Shown here: in pieces, positions 1 to 10,177 of the stretch
How positions within the stretch are numbered: the stretch's first letter is position 1
Layout: each line of letters starts with the position of its first letter
Origin: Xanthomonas hortorum pv. pelargonii
GTDB taxonomy: Bacteria > Pseudomonadota > Gammaproteobacteria > Xanthomonadales > Xanthomonadaceae
DNA length: 64,000 nt
Assembly (NCBI RefSeq): GCF_024499015.1
Contig: NZ_CP098604.1
Span: forward strand, 5,150,438 to 5,214,437
Direction of reading: 5' to 3'
The notes under the pieces: generated by a model
The model's database searches: none
Told to the model about the DNA's origin: nothing
The model's input: only the letters and a program-made list of their open reading frames with translations
Program-made: the position numbers and the translations under genes

Positions 1-2
1 GT

Positions 3-3000
3 GGCGGCACGCTGGTGTTGGGCGATGCACAGGCATTGGGTACCGGTACGCTGACTGCGGCAGCGGGCACCGCGCTGGATACCGATCAGGCACTGACGGT
101 CGCCAATGCGCTGGATCTGAGCGGTGCACTCACGCTGGCGGGCAGCAACGATCTCACCCTGACCGGTGCGATTGGCGGTGCCGGTGGCTTGATCAAGAAC
201 GGTGCGACCACGCTGACGCTCAGCGGCAACAACAGCTATGCCGGCGGCACCGTGCTCAGCGATGGCACCCTGGCGGTCGGCAGCAACACCGCGCTGGGTA
301 GCGGCGGTTTGTCGGTGGTCGGCGATGCGGTGCTGAGCAATGCAGTTGCCGCAACACTCGGCAACGCGGTCACGCTGGGCGCTGCGCTCACTGTCGATAA
401 TCCTGCGGATCTGACCCTGGCCGGCGACATCAACGGCAGCGGTGCACTGATCAAGACCAACACCGGCACGCTGACGCTCGATGGCAGCAACAGCTATACC
501 GGTGGCACCACGCTCAACGCCGGCACGCTGGTAGGCGATAGCGCAAGCTTGCAAGGCGCGATCGTCGACAACGCGACCCTGGCATTCAACCAGGTGGCCG
601 ATGGTGTGTTCACCGGCTCGATCACCGGCACTGGCACTGTGATCAAGGATGGCGCCGGCGCTCTGTTGCTCAATGGTGCGAATGGTTACAGCGGTGGCAC
701 CACGATCGTTGCAGGGACGTTGATCGGCGATACCACCAGCCTGCAGGGCGACATCGCCAACAACGCGGCCCTGGTCTTCAATCAGGCCACCAGCGGCGTG
801 TATGCAGGCACGGTCAGCGGCACTGGTTCGCTGGAAAAGACCGGCACTGGTGTGTTGCAGTTGATCGGTCCCAACAGCTACACCGGCGGCACGGTGGTCA
901 GTGCCGGCACGTTGATCGGCAACACCACCAGCCTGCAGGGCAACGTGGTGGACAACGGCACGCTGGTGTTCGATCAGGCCACAGATGGCGTGTTTGCCGG
1001 CGCCGTCAGCGGCACCGGGAGCGTGATCAAGCAAGGTGCTGGGGCGCTGACGCTCGACGTCGCCAACAGCCATGCCGGTGGCACCACGCTTGCCAGCGGC
1101 ACGCTGGTGCTTGGCGATGCGCAGGCATTGGGTACCGGCAGCTTGACTGCGGCAGCAGGCACCACCTTGGATACCGATCAGGTATTGACGGTGAGCAATG
1201 CAGTCAATCTGACAGGTGCAGGTGCACTTGCGCTGGCAGGCAGCAACGATCTCGCGCTGACCGGCCCGATCACGGGCGCTGGTGGTTTGATCAAGAACGG
1301 TGCATCCACGCTGACGCTCGATGGCAACAACAGCTACACCGGTGGCACCACGCTCAACGCCGGCACGCTGGTAGGCGATAGCGCAAGCTTGCAAGGCGCG
1401 ATCGTCGACAACGCGACCCTGGCATTCAACCAGGTCGCCGATGGTGTGTTCACCGGCTCGATCACCGGCACTGGCACTGTGATCAAGGATGGCGCCGGCG
1501 CTCTGTTGCTCAATGGTGCGAATGGTTACAGCGGTGGCACCACGATCGCTGCAGGGACGTTGATCGGCGACACCACCAGCCTGCAGGGCGACATCGCCAA
1601 CAACGCGGCCCTGGTCTTCAACCAGGCCACCGGCGGCGTGTATGCAGGCACGGTCAGCGGCACTGGTTCGCTGGAAAAGGCCGGCACAGGCGTGTTGCAG
1701 TTGATCGGTCCCAATAGCTACACCGGTGGCACGGTGGTCAGTGCCGGCACGTTGATCGGCAACACCACCAGCCTGCAGGGCAACGTGGTGGACAACGGCA
1801 CGCTGGTGTTCGATCAGGCCACCGATGGCGTGTTTGCTGGCGCCGTCAGTGGCACCGGGAGCGTGATCAAGCAAGGTACGGGCGCGTTGACGCTGGTCGC
1901 TCCCAACACCTATAGCGGTGGTACGACGATTGCCAGCGGCAGCCTGATCGGCAACACCACCAGTCTGCAAGGCAACATCCTCGACAACGCGGTGCTGGTG
2001 TTCGATCAGGCTGGCGCCGGTACGTTTGCCGGCAACATCACCGGTAGCGGTGCGTTGATCAAGACCGGGGCCGGTGCACTCACGCTGGATGGCGTCAACG
2101 CCTATCTCGGTGGCACCACCATCGCTGCTGGCACGCTGGTCGGCGATACCGACAGCCTGCAGGGCAACATCGCCAATAACAGCGCGCTGGTGTTCCAGCA
2201 GACCAGCAATGGCACCTACGCAGGGACGTTGTCGGGCACTGGCAGCCTGCTCAAGGATGGTGTGGGTACCTTGCTGGTCACCGCAAACAGCAGTGGCTTC
2301 ACCGGGCCGACCACGGTCGCTGCCGGCACCCTGAGTGTAGGCAACCCGGCCAATCCGGGCGCTGCGTTGGGCGGGCCGGTCACGGTAGGTCCGGGCGGCA
2401 CGCTTACCGGTAGCGGCAGCGTCGGTAGCCTGAGCTCGGGCGGCACCGTGGTTATCGGCGGCACCGCCGGCACGATCAGTGTCGGCGGCAATGCCACGCT
2501 CGGCAATGGCTCCACCTTGCAGGTCACGCCTGGCGCAGGTGGCGCGGTCACACCCATCAGCGTGGGCGGTGCGGCCACGCTGGCACCTGGCAGCACTTTG
2601 CAACTGGTGCGTGCGACGGATCTGCCGTTGTTTACCGAAATTCCGGTCATCAACGCCGCTGGCGGGCTCAGCGGGCAGTTCAGCAACGTTGTTTCCGACT
2701 ACGCCTTTGTCGAGCCGAACGTCAGCACCAGCGCCACGGCGTTGTCGGTCTCGTTGGGTCGCAACACCGTGGCCATGGTCGATGCGGTCACCGTGCCAAA
2801 TCAGCAGGCTGCCGCAGCTGCTGTGGACGGATTGCCGACCACCAACCCGGTCTATCAAGCTGTGGTGCGCTTGCCCGACGATCCGCAGGCGATCAGCACC
2901 GCGTTTGCCTCGCTGTCTGGCGAAAGCCATGCCAGCACGGCCACAGCGTTGCTGGATAGCCGCTTCCTGCTGAGTGGCGTCGGCAACCATCTGCGTGGCG

Positions 3001-3842
3001 ATAGCCAGGACGCGCGTGTGGGAGACACCACGGTATGGATCACCGGTCGCAGCCTGCCCAATCGTGTCGATGGCAATGCCAATGCGGCCTCGGTACGGCG
3101 CGAGGACAACGGCATCATGGCCGGTGCAGAACGGCGCATCGGCGAGCGCAGCGTGCTCGGTATCGCGGTCGGTAATCAGGACATCGAAACCCGCTCGCGC
3201 GAGTCCTTCGATCGCTCCGATATCGATGGCACACATGCCGGCATCTACGGCCAGGCCGATTGGTCCGCGTTCGCGCTGCAAGCCTCGGTCGACTATGCCG
3301 ATTACAGCGTGGACAGCACGCGTCGGGTGATGCTGCCCGGTGTGCTCGAAGAGCGGCTGAGCAGCAATTACGATGCGAAGGCCATTACCGTGTCGCTGGA
3401 AGCAGCATGGAATCTGCGCACCGGCAACGCGGTGTACAGCCCCTTCATCGCAGCCGACTACACGCATCTGAAGACCGATGGTTTCAACGAGCGCGGCGGC
3501 ATTGCCGGGCTGTCGGTGGACAGCGCCAAGGACGAGTACACCACCAGCACGGTGGGTGTGCGTGGGCGTTGGCAGCTGGGCCAGGCGGCCGGGTTGTATG
3601 CGTCGGTGGGTTGGCGGCACGCGTTCGGCGACCGCACTGTGGAACGTTCGGCCGGTTTCATCGGCACCGGCTCGCAGTTCTCGGTGCAGAGCGTCACCCT
3701 GGCGAAGAATGCGGTGGTCGGCGAGTTGGGCGTGAGCCTGATTACCTCGCCTGCCAGTCGCCTGTCGTTGTCGTTGCAAGGACTCAACGGCGATGGCCAG
3801 ACCGCGTACGGCGGCCAGGTCACCTGGGGTTGGAACTTCTGA
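3..3842 (+). CDS. autotransporter adhesin-like protein (5' end outside window)
   Basis: The frame is already open at the window edge, so the signal peptide and N-terminus lie upstream. Roughly the first 950 visible residues are Gly/Ser/Thr/Asn-rich repeats of the autotransporter-associated beta-strand kind, with recurring cores such as NSYTGGTT followed by AGTL; such repeats build a beta-helical passenger. From about residue 1000 a C-terminal beta-barrel domain follows (VWITGRSL, GIMAGAERRIG) and ends in WGWNF, the aromatic end expected for insertion by the BAM machinery. This is type V secretion to the cell surface. A role in adhesion or aggregation is inferred from the family. A strong terminator hairpin lies just after the stop, and the next gene converges on it. 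The protein cannot be assigned to a named adhesin. Confidence 0.9.
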   Translation, partial: GGTLVLGDAQALGTGTLTAAAGTALDTDQALTVANALDLSGALTLAGSNDLTLTGAIGGAGGLIKNGATTLTLSGNNSYAGGTVLSDGTLAVGSNTALGSGGLSVVGDAVLSNAVAATLGNAVTLGAALTVDNPADLTLAGDINGSGALIKTNTGTLTLDGSNSYTGGTTLNAGTLVGDSASLQGAIVDNATLAFNQVADGVFTGSITGTGTVIKDGAGALLLNGANGYSGGTTIVAGTLIGDTTSLQGDIANNAALVFNQATSGVYAGTVSGTGSLEKTGTGVLQLIGPNSYTGGTVVSAGTLIGNTTSLQGNVVDNGTLVFDQATDGVFAGAVSGTGSVIKQGAGALTLDVANSHAGGTTLASGTLVLGDAQALGTGSLTAAAGTTLDTDQVLTVSNAVNLTGAGALALAGSNDLALTGPITGAGGLIKNGASTLTLDGNNSYTGGTTLNAGTLVGDSASLQGAIVDNATLAFNQVADGVFTGSITGTGTVIKDGAGALLLNGANGYSGGTTIAAGTLIGDTTSLQGDIANNAALVFNQATGGVYAGTVSGTGSLEKAGTGVLQLIGPNSYTGGTVVSAGTLIGNTTSLQGNVVDNGTLVFDQATDGVFAGAVSGTGSVIKQGTGALTLVAPNTYSGGTTIASGSLIGNTTSLQGNILDNAVLVFDQAGAGTFAGNITGSGALIKTGAGALTLDGVNAYLGGTTIAAGTLVGDTDSLQGNIANNSALVFQQTSNGTYAGTLSGTGSLLKDGVGTLLVTANSSGFTGPTTVAAGTLSVGNPANPGAALGGPVTVGPGGTLTGSGSVGSLSSGGTVVIGGTAGTISVGGNATLGNGSTLQVTPGAGGAVTPISVGGAATLAPGSTLQLVRATDLPLFTEIPVINAAGGLSGQFSNVVSDYAFVEPNVSTSATALSVSLGRNTVAMVDAVTVPNQQAAAAAVDGLPTTNPVYQAVVRLPDDPQAISTAFASLSGESHASTATALLDSRFLLSGVGNHLRGDSQDARVGDTTVWITGRSLPNRVDGNANAASVRREDNGIMAGAERRIGERSVLGIAVGNQDIETRSRESFDRSDIDGTHAGIYGQADWSAFALQASVDYADYSVDSTRRVMLPGVLEERLSSNYDAKAITVSLEAAWNLRTGNAVYSPFIAADYTHLKTDGFNERGGIAGLSVDSAKDEYTTSTVGVRGRWQLGQAAGLYASVGWRHAFGDRTVERSAGFIGTGSQFSVQSVTLAKNAVVGELGVSLITSPASRLSLSLQGLNGDGQTAYGGQVTWGWNF
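476..1879 (+). repeat. long internal direct repeat in the autotransporter passenger
   Basis: About 564 bp (476-1039) recur at 1316-1879, offset by exactly 840 bp and in the same frame, with only scattered substitutions. A second duplicated block (about 20-100 and 1110-1190) has an offset near 1090 bp. Such near-identical in-frame repeats let the passenger lengthen or shorten by recombination. They are also a likely place for assembly error. Confidence 0.85.
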
Positions 3843-3854
3843 TTCACTGCAGAC

Positions 3855-3886
3855 GAAAAAGCCCCGGCACTGCCGGGGCTTTTTTG
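3855..3886. terminator. bidirectional rho-independent terminator
   Basis: A run of A, then GCCCCGGCA and TGCCGGGGC as a 9-bp stem, then a run of T. It lies between the 3' ends of the two converging autotransporter genes and can serve both strands. Confidence 0.9.
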
Positions 3887-3920
3887 GCCGATACAAAGGC
3901 ACGCACATACAGCGTCATGC

Positions 3921-3955
3921 TTGCACTTGCACTTGCACTTGCACTTGCACTTGCA
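3921..3955 (+). repeat. hexanucleotide microsatellite (TTGCAC), nearly six units
   Basis: TTGCAC is repeated five full times plus a partial sixth unit, in the non-coding gap downstream of both autotransporter genes. Because it is outside both reading frames it is unlikely to give translational phase variation. Length may vary between strains. Confidence 0.9.
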
Positions 3956-4072
3956 GCGCACCCGCACTCACTGGTCAGCTGCGTCAGCAGCCGCTGCGTG
4001 GGCATAGCGCAGGCCGACTCCGCACACCGGCCACGCAGCCTTGCGGCCACACTGCCGGTCTGCAGCCGGCGC

Positions 4073-6926
4073 TTAGAACTGCCAGCGCAGGCCGACATTG
4101 GCGTTGATGCTGTTGGCATCCGAACGACCACGCTCGGCACCCACGTTGCCGTAGATGGAGAACGCATCGTTCACCTGGTAACGCACACCGACCGAGGCAC
4201 GCAGCGCTTGCTTGGACACCGGCTCGCCGGCGACGTTGAAACGCGCTTCCGGCAAATCGGTGAACCATGCGGTGAAGTCGGAGTTCGGGTTGCCGAACAG
4301 CGAGCGGTAGGCAACCAGACCATCGAAGCCCCACTTGCCGCGCGTCAGATGGCCACGCACGCCCACTTCGCCGTAGCCCGCGCGCAGCGTGTCGCTATTG
4401 GCACTCAAGCCCAGGCCGGTGGCCGATGCTTCGCTGAAGGCATCCTGCTTCTGGCTGACCACACCGACGGCGACGAACGGCGACAAACCCGCGTGCGGCA
4501 GCAGGCCGAGTTCGGCGCGCAGCGACCAGTTGGTGTCGTGGCGACGATCCTGCAGACGCTCGCCGATGCTGCCGGCCTGCACGGTACGCTCGGTTTCCAC
4601 ATTGCTCATGCCATACGAACCGATGCCCGAGAGGTAGGCCTGGCCGATCGGCTGATACAGATACGCCGTCATCGCATAACGGTCCGAGCGCAGACGGCTG
4701 GCCGAGGCATCGATGTTTGCACGGTCCTGACCCGAGCTCACCGCCGCACCCACGACCATGCCGTTGCTACCCATCGGCAGATCCACACCGAAGGTGGTGG
4801 ACTGCTGGGTGTAATCGGCCGAGTCGAAACCGTTGCCGCCCAGATTGCCGTCCAGATAGCTGCCCTGCATCCAGGTGGTCAGCGTGGTGGTGTCGGCCAG
4901 GTAGGGAAGGCGATCGGCAGCCACGCGCGCATCGTTGAGTGCGGACTGGAAGCCCAGCGTGCGCTCGATGCCGTGGACCTGGCCAGCCAGGGTCGGCAGC
5001 GATGCGGCAACCTGCGCATCGGTCGCCGCCAGCAGCGAGCCGGTAGCGCTGATCAAACCACCCAGATTGTCGGTATCACCCGAAGCCACACGCGTATCCA
5101 GCACCTTGACCAGCGTATCGGCTTGCGCAGCACCGTTGACCACCGATTGCGGCGCACCGGCCGCTTGCGCGCTGGCAGCGGAGGCATTCCGTGTCAGCGT
5201 GGCGGTGACGGTGGTGGGGTCGTAGGCGAGTGAGGCGGTCCAGAAGAAATTGTTGGCGTACTGCACGCGATCGAAGGTGCCCTGCAGGTTGCCCGCCTGG
5301 ACTATCTTTTCGCTGCTGCCGACGTTGTAGCCAGCCGCTTCCGGCAGCAACAGCAGATTGCCCTTCAGGCTGGCCTGGCCGGTGACGGTCAAGCCCTTGC
5401 CCAATTCGAGTGCGGTGGTGCCGGTGTTGTTGACCAGGCTGTAGTTACCGTTGATCACACCGCCGTGCGATTCGAAGGTGGCCGAGTTGAGCACGATCAC
5501 ATCCGAGCGCAGGCTGCCGGACAGTGCGAGCACGCCGTCGCTGATGCTGGTGCCGCCGGTGTAGGTGTTGTTGCCGCTGAGCGTGAGCTTGCCGGCGCCG
5601 TTCTTGGTCAGGTTGCCCGCGCCGGAAATGTCGTTGCTGAAGGTGCTGTCGTAGCCGGAGGTCACGTTCGCGGACCAGTTGTTGACGAACTGCGCCGGGC
5701 CGTTGATCGCCTTGGCCGCATTGACCAGGCCATAGCCGTACAACGCATCCACGCCCGGGTCGCCCAGATCGGTGGCAGTGGTCAACAAGGTCTGCTGCAG
5801 GTTGGAGGCGCTCATCCACGGATACACGCCCAGCACCTGCGCGGCGACGCCGGTGACGGCAGCGGTGGAGAACGAGGTGCCGGCGATCTGGCCCTGCAAC
5901 TCGGTGCCGGCCAGGGCCGGGGCGAAGTAGCTGCCCGGCGCCACCAGGCACCACTGCGCAGCGGCGCCGCAATGGTTGGAATAGCTGGTCAGGCCGGCGG
6001 CATTGCCGGCGCTGTCGATATTGATTGCGCCCACTGCCAGCCAGTTGTTGCGCAGGCTGGCTTCCTGCACCGGGGTAGCGGCCGGGTAGGACGCTTCGGA
6101 CGCACCTTCGTTGCCGGTCGATGCCACGATCAGCGCATCGGCCTGCACCAGCGGAGCCAGTGCGAACTTCCAGGCCAGCGCGGCGTTCGCGCTGCTGGCA
6201 GCATCTGCATACGAGGCACCGATCGAAAGGTTGGCAATCCGCACGCCGGCAGCCGCCAGATCCACCGCGGCGCGGCGAGCCTGCTGGGTGCCGCAGGAAT
6301 TTTCGGCGCAGATGCGCGCATAGAACAGGTCTGCATCCGGCGCGATACCGCCGGCAAAGCCGTCCTGCGCCGACCCCAGCACCAGCGCCGAGATGACCGT
6401 GCCGTGGCCGCGCAACGCGTTCGCAGACGACTCCGGCGTGCCGGGGCTGGCGGTGTAGTCATTGAAGCTGTCGACCTTGCCGCTGATCGGCGCGTAGCTC
6501 GGCACCAGGTTGTCGTCCAGCACGGCCAACTTCACGCCCTGGCCGCGGGCACCGGCCTGCTGTGCCAGATCCGCATTGGTCGGCACCAGCAGGTTGCTGC
6601 CCAGGCCCTGGTAACGGGCCGGTGCAGGAGCAGGCGAGGGCACCGGTGTCGGAGCGGGAGCGGTCTTGGGCAGCGGGTCGGCCGTGGAGGTTTCCGGCGG
6701 CGCCGGCGTTGTGGGGGGCGTCGGGGTGGCAGGCGCCGTCGGCATGGGCGTCGGAGCCGGCCGGCGCCGGTGTCGTCGGAGTCGCAGGTGCAGGCGTGGA
6801 CGGCGTCGGGGCCACAACCGTGGTCTGTGGCGGGTCACTGCGGACGTTGCCGCCACCGCCACCGCCGCCACAGGCGGTCAGGACGAGGCAGGATGCGATG
6901 GTCGTTGCGAGTAGCGAGCGATTCAT
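4073..6926 (-). CDS. subtilisin-like (S8) serine protease autotransporter, frameshifted near N-terminus
   Basis: The start is the ATG at 6926: MNRSLLATTIASCLVLTAC is a lipoprotein-type signal with a lipobox, followed by a Gly run and a Pro/Thr/Ala-rich linker. The frame shifts by one within the GC-rich run at about 6757-6764; removing one C restores a continuous protein of about 950 residues. The S8 catalytic triad is visible: Asp in VLDDNLV, His in GHGTVISA and Ser in GTSFSTAAVTG. Autotransporter-type repeats (NNTYTGGTS) follow, then a C-terminal barrel ending GLRWQF. It should be a surface protease secreted by the type V route, in the class of Xanthomonas autotransporter proteases; the substrate is unknown. 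It converges on the adhesin-like gene. Confidence 0.85.
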
Positions 6927-6989
6927 AGTTTGTTTAATCCGGTCATTTGGCGCGCCGCTACTGCTGAATATCTGAATTTGGCGCAAAGG

Positions 6990-7660
6990 TTTCCCACGTC
7001 AGCACTGATGCCGACGGAGGCATTTAATTTCACGGGTTATTCACTTTATTCGTCGCCGATCCGTCCCTTCGGATAAGCGCCGCTTAGAACACGGGGAATG
7101 CAGTGATGCATCCAATCGTGTGCTTGCGAGATTGTTTAACGGCGCTATCCAGAAACTCTAAAACCTGAATGGTCAGTTGCAATTCAGAGAAAAACCGAGC
7201 CAATAGACATTTGCAATTTAATCCATAGCGAGAAAGGATTAGAAGGCCACTAGCGAGCTCTAGTACAGAGGAAAGCCGTAGCGAACGCGACCGTAAAACA
7301 TCACATTTCTCAAGGGGCGGCAATCCTAAATGCGATTGCTATCGCAGTGAATCAGGGATATACCTCAAGCTGTCGGTGAATCCCTCACATGCTGTAGCGG
7401 ATTCGACCGTAAGTTAGCGAATCTAACGGACTCTGCCGTATGAGCGGCGAATGATTTTTCCCGCGATATAAAAGCAGTGGGATCTTTATCGTCGGTCAAT
7501 GTTTAAATTAGTATATCCATCTGAATTTATACTAAGCAGCCACAACAAATGGAATCGATTGTGCAAAATTCAATGGTTTTGGCATGCCAATCAGCCTAGA
7601 TTTCTGTATGGGCTACTAGCGTGATTCGAGTAGTTGCTCGATAAAAGCCGAGTCTCTTCA
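6990..7660. other. gene-free AT-richer intergenic region
   Basis: About 670 bp upstream of the subtilase gene. It is clearly AT-richer than its surroundings, with stretches such as TTTAAATTAGTATA around 7500. The open frames here have no recognisable protein character. It presumably holds the subtilase promoter. No RNA gene or perfect PIP box was seen. Confidence 0.5.
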
Positions 7661-7666
7661 GGCAGG

Positions 7667-7704
7667 AAAAACGCCGTTGCTGCTAGCAAATAGGCGCTTT
7701 TTTA
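7667..7704 (-). terminator. probable terminator of the exported-protein gene
   Basis: On the minus strand a stem of GGCG plus TTGCT pairs with AGCAA plus CGCC, with a small bulge, beside runs of A and T. It lies directly downstream of the stop at 7714. Confidence 0.5.
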
Positions 7705-7713
7705 GTCCAGCGA

Positions 7714-8388
7714 TCAATCGGGCAATAAAAGGTTGAAGCCCAGCGTCACCCACGGCGTGTGGTCTGCACCATGCTGATATCCGGCCAGCAGATCCACGCT
7801 GGCACGGTCGCCAAACAGGCGCCGCAGTCCAGCCTGCTGGCCGAAACCGCCACGGTCGTCGCCAAACGCCTCGGCCAGCACCGTCCAGGCGGGGCCGAGC
7901 GTGTGCTCCACGCCCACACTTGCCGTCAGCGCCATCGCCGAGCCGCAGGGCGTGTTTGCGCCCACGTTCAGATGCAGCAGGCTGCGCCGGTCCGCATCCA
8001 GCGCGATGCTCACCGGCACATTGAGGATCAGCCCATCCAGCCGCTGCCGGCGCAGGTCCCAATTCGCCCCCAGCGAGGCACCCACGCCCCAGCGCTGCTG
8101 GTCCAGGTCGCGAAACAGCCGCTTCGCGCCCAGAGCGGCGATACCGGCCCGGGGTTGGTCGCTGAATGTCGACAGCCCCAGGCTGACTTCGTTGCCGGCC
8201 CAGGTGCAGGCAGGCACGGCGGTCAGTTCGCGCCCCGGGCGGGAGCCACGTAGCCAGGTTTCCACCTGGCAGCGTCCTTCAGGGGTCAGGGCGGCATCGT
8301 CGGTAGTCAGGCTGGCGGCGGCCTGCGCACGGAACGCAAGCACGGACGCAGCTGCCAGCAGCAGGGCAGGGAACAGCTTCAGGGACAT
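7714..8388 (-). CDS. hypothetical exported protein
   Basis: The start at 8388 is chosen because MSLKLFPALLLAAASVLAF followed by Ala residues is a typical Sec signal peptide; the longer frame adds basic residues in front. The mature part, about 200 residues, alternates polar and hydrophobic positions (VSLGLSTFSD, LNVPVSIALD) and ends LGFNLLLPD, which suggests a small outer-membrane beta-barrel or barrel-like periplasmic protein. Two Cys in the N-terminal part (GRCQVETW, VPACTW) could form a disulfide. No family is recognised. It is followed by a probable terminator and is transcribed alone. Confidence 0.75.
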   Translation of the reverse strand: MSLKLFPALLLAAASVLAFRAQAAASLTTDDAALTPEGRCQVETWLRGSRPGRELTAVPACTWAGNEVSLGLSTFSDQPRAGIAALGAKRLFRDLDQQRWGVGASLGANWDLRRQRLDGLILNVPVSIALDADRRSLLHLNVGANTPCGSAMALTASVGVEHTLGPAWTVLAEAFGDDRGGFGQQAGLRRLFGDRASVDLLAGYQHGADHTPWVTLGFNLLLPD

Positions 8389-8415
8389 CGGCACTCTCCT
8401 GGGTCGGAGCGCCAA

Positions 8416-8799
8416 AGACCGCGCTTTGGGTCTAGCTGGATTGTGTGGGTAATGCAGGCAATGCGTGGGCGCAAGCGCACGCGATGAGCCCCGCCCTGTG
8501 CGGACGGAGCCGACCTTGGGTCAGGATCCGTCGGCGCAGGTGCCGCGACGCAATCGACTATGACTGTCCAAGGAGCAGGCCTCTGGGGTGGGGGACGAAA
8601 AACGTGGCGCATGATGCCTGCAAGGCCGTGACGAGCGCAATCGGTGGAGCGCATCGGACAAGGACCGCGTGGCGCTCTGGTAAGCGCCTGCACCGGCTTC
8701 CCGGCTATCGGGGAATTGCGGTAGCACCACCGACTGGCAGACCATCAGTTCAGTGCGTCGCTGACAGCGCACGAACGCGAGGTCTGCAGCGGCTCTCGG
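8416..8799. other. intergenic region without recognisable gene
   Basis: About 385 bp between the exported-protein gene and the histidine kinase stop. It probably contains the promoter of the exported-protein gene. Frames on either strand are short, Arg/Pro-rich shadows. Confidence 0.5.
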
Positions 8800-10177
8800 T
8801 TACGGATTGAAATCGATCATCGCCAGGGTTCCCTCGGCGATGGTTGACTCCAGATGCAGGCGCCAGCCGAAGCGCTCGCAGATACGCTGGGTCAGGAACA
8901 GGCCCAGACCCGAACCGCCGCCTTGCTTGACCGAGTGTTTCAATGAGGCGGTGTAACGCTGCCGCCAGCGCGGTATCGAAGCCTTCGCCCGAGTCGCGGA
9001 TGCAGAGCGTGTGCTCGACCAGCGAGACGCGGATGTCGCCAGCATAGGTATGGTCGGCCGCATTGCGCAGCAGGTTGCCCACGGCAATACGCACCATCGA
9101 TTCGGATGCATGCAAGATCAGCGGCTCTAGCGCATCGATGTGGAACTGCACCGGCTTTGCCGAAACCAGATACAGATGGTCCTGGACCAGATCGGGAAGC
9201 AGGCCGTGCAGGACGGTGATCTCCTCGCGCTCGGCAGGGGTTGGTTCGCGCGAGAGATACAGCAGCGCTTCCATGATCTGCTTGAGGTTGCCCACGGCCT
9301 CGTCGATGCGATGCAACGGCCGCTGCGCGCGCTCCGGCAACTGCTGCTTGTGCAGCACATCGGCCGCGCCGGAGATGACCGCTAGCGGCGTGCGGAATTC
9401 GTGGCTGGCCTGGTCCAGCAGACTGCGCTCGCGTTCGATCGCGCGCGCTACACGTTCCAGGTGCGCGTTCACCTCACGCGCAATCGTATTGAGCTCGCTC
9501 TTGCGGTAGTCGGTGGGCAGCCGTTGCGCGGGTTGCAGCGGGTCCAGCTGCCGCATGCGCCGTGCCAGGTCGGTGACCGGCCGGGTCAGACTGATGAAGA
9601 GCCACCAGATCACCAACGCGATCATCGCCAGATTCAACAGCATGAACAGCACGCTCACTTGAACGCTTTCGTTTTGCTTGTCTTCGAGCTCGGTCATGTC
9701 GATGCTCATGACCAATCGCCCTTGTGGCAGCGTGGTGATCAACACCGAGTAACTGCGATCGGGCCGTGTCTGGCCCGGGGGTTCGGCGAACGGCCCCCAA
9801 TGCGGTTGCAGGATGTTGATGAACTTCCTGGTCAGGAAGGGGGCTCCCTTGGCGGCTTCAAGATCACCTTCGCCGTAGTAGCCAGGCGTCAGCGCAGCGA
9901 AGAAGGCCGGCATTCCTGCGGGGAGTCGCGCAGGGTCTGACACCAGCCAGCCCTGCACCGGGCCATCGGTGGGAAGCGCGCTTTGCAACTCGGCCGCAGG
10001 CAGGTGCGCAATGCTTTGCGTGCTCGAGGTGAGCAGCTGTTTCCAGATCGGAGCTTCGATCAACTCCTGGCTCAAGAAACCTTGAACCGCCAACCCCAAG
10101 GCAAGCATCGCGCCGGACACGATCAGGCTGCTGCTGATCAACCACTGCAGACTTCCCAGGCGCCCGCCCAATCTCAT
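8800..10177 (-). CDS. sensor histidine kinase of the OmpR-type pair (frameshift in ATP-binding domain)
   Basis: The start is the ATG at 10177 (MRLGGRLGSLQWLISSS), whose ATGA would overlap the stop of the upstream regulator once a one-base insertion there is corrected. Visible are TM1 near the N-terminus, a periplasmic sensor segment of about 140 residues, TM2 (VLFMLLNLAMIALVIWWLF), a HAMP region (RPVTDLARRMRQL), the H box LLDQASHEFRTPLAVIS, the N box GNLLRNAADHT and the G1 box IRDSGEGFD. The frame then slips at about 8961-8966; the continuing frame holds the G2 box GGGSGLGLFL and ends at 8800. Removing one G (GGCAG to GCAG) would restore a full kinase. It is probably an intact sensor of envelope signals hidden by two indels. 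Confidence 0.85.

Noticed and set aside
3921..3955. TTGCAC repeat as a phase-variation switch or CRISPR-like repeat
   Set aside because: It lies outside both coding frames and has no spacers; it is an ordinary microsatellite.
3260..5233. 657-residue plus-strand open frame
   Set aside because: It runs across the end of the adhesin-like gene and antisense to the subtilase autotransporter; the translation is Arg/His/Gln-rich without domain signatures, typical of shadow frames in GC-rich DNA.
5465..6928. 487-residue plus-strand frame antisense to the subtilase gene
   Set aside because: Low-complexity His/Arg/Gly-rich shadow; the minus strand has the full S8 catalytic triad and barrel domain.
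7084..7323. 79-residue minus-strand frame in the gap upstream of the subtilase
   Set aside because: No ribosome-binding site and no domain character; it is a chance frame in AT-richer DNA.
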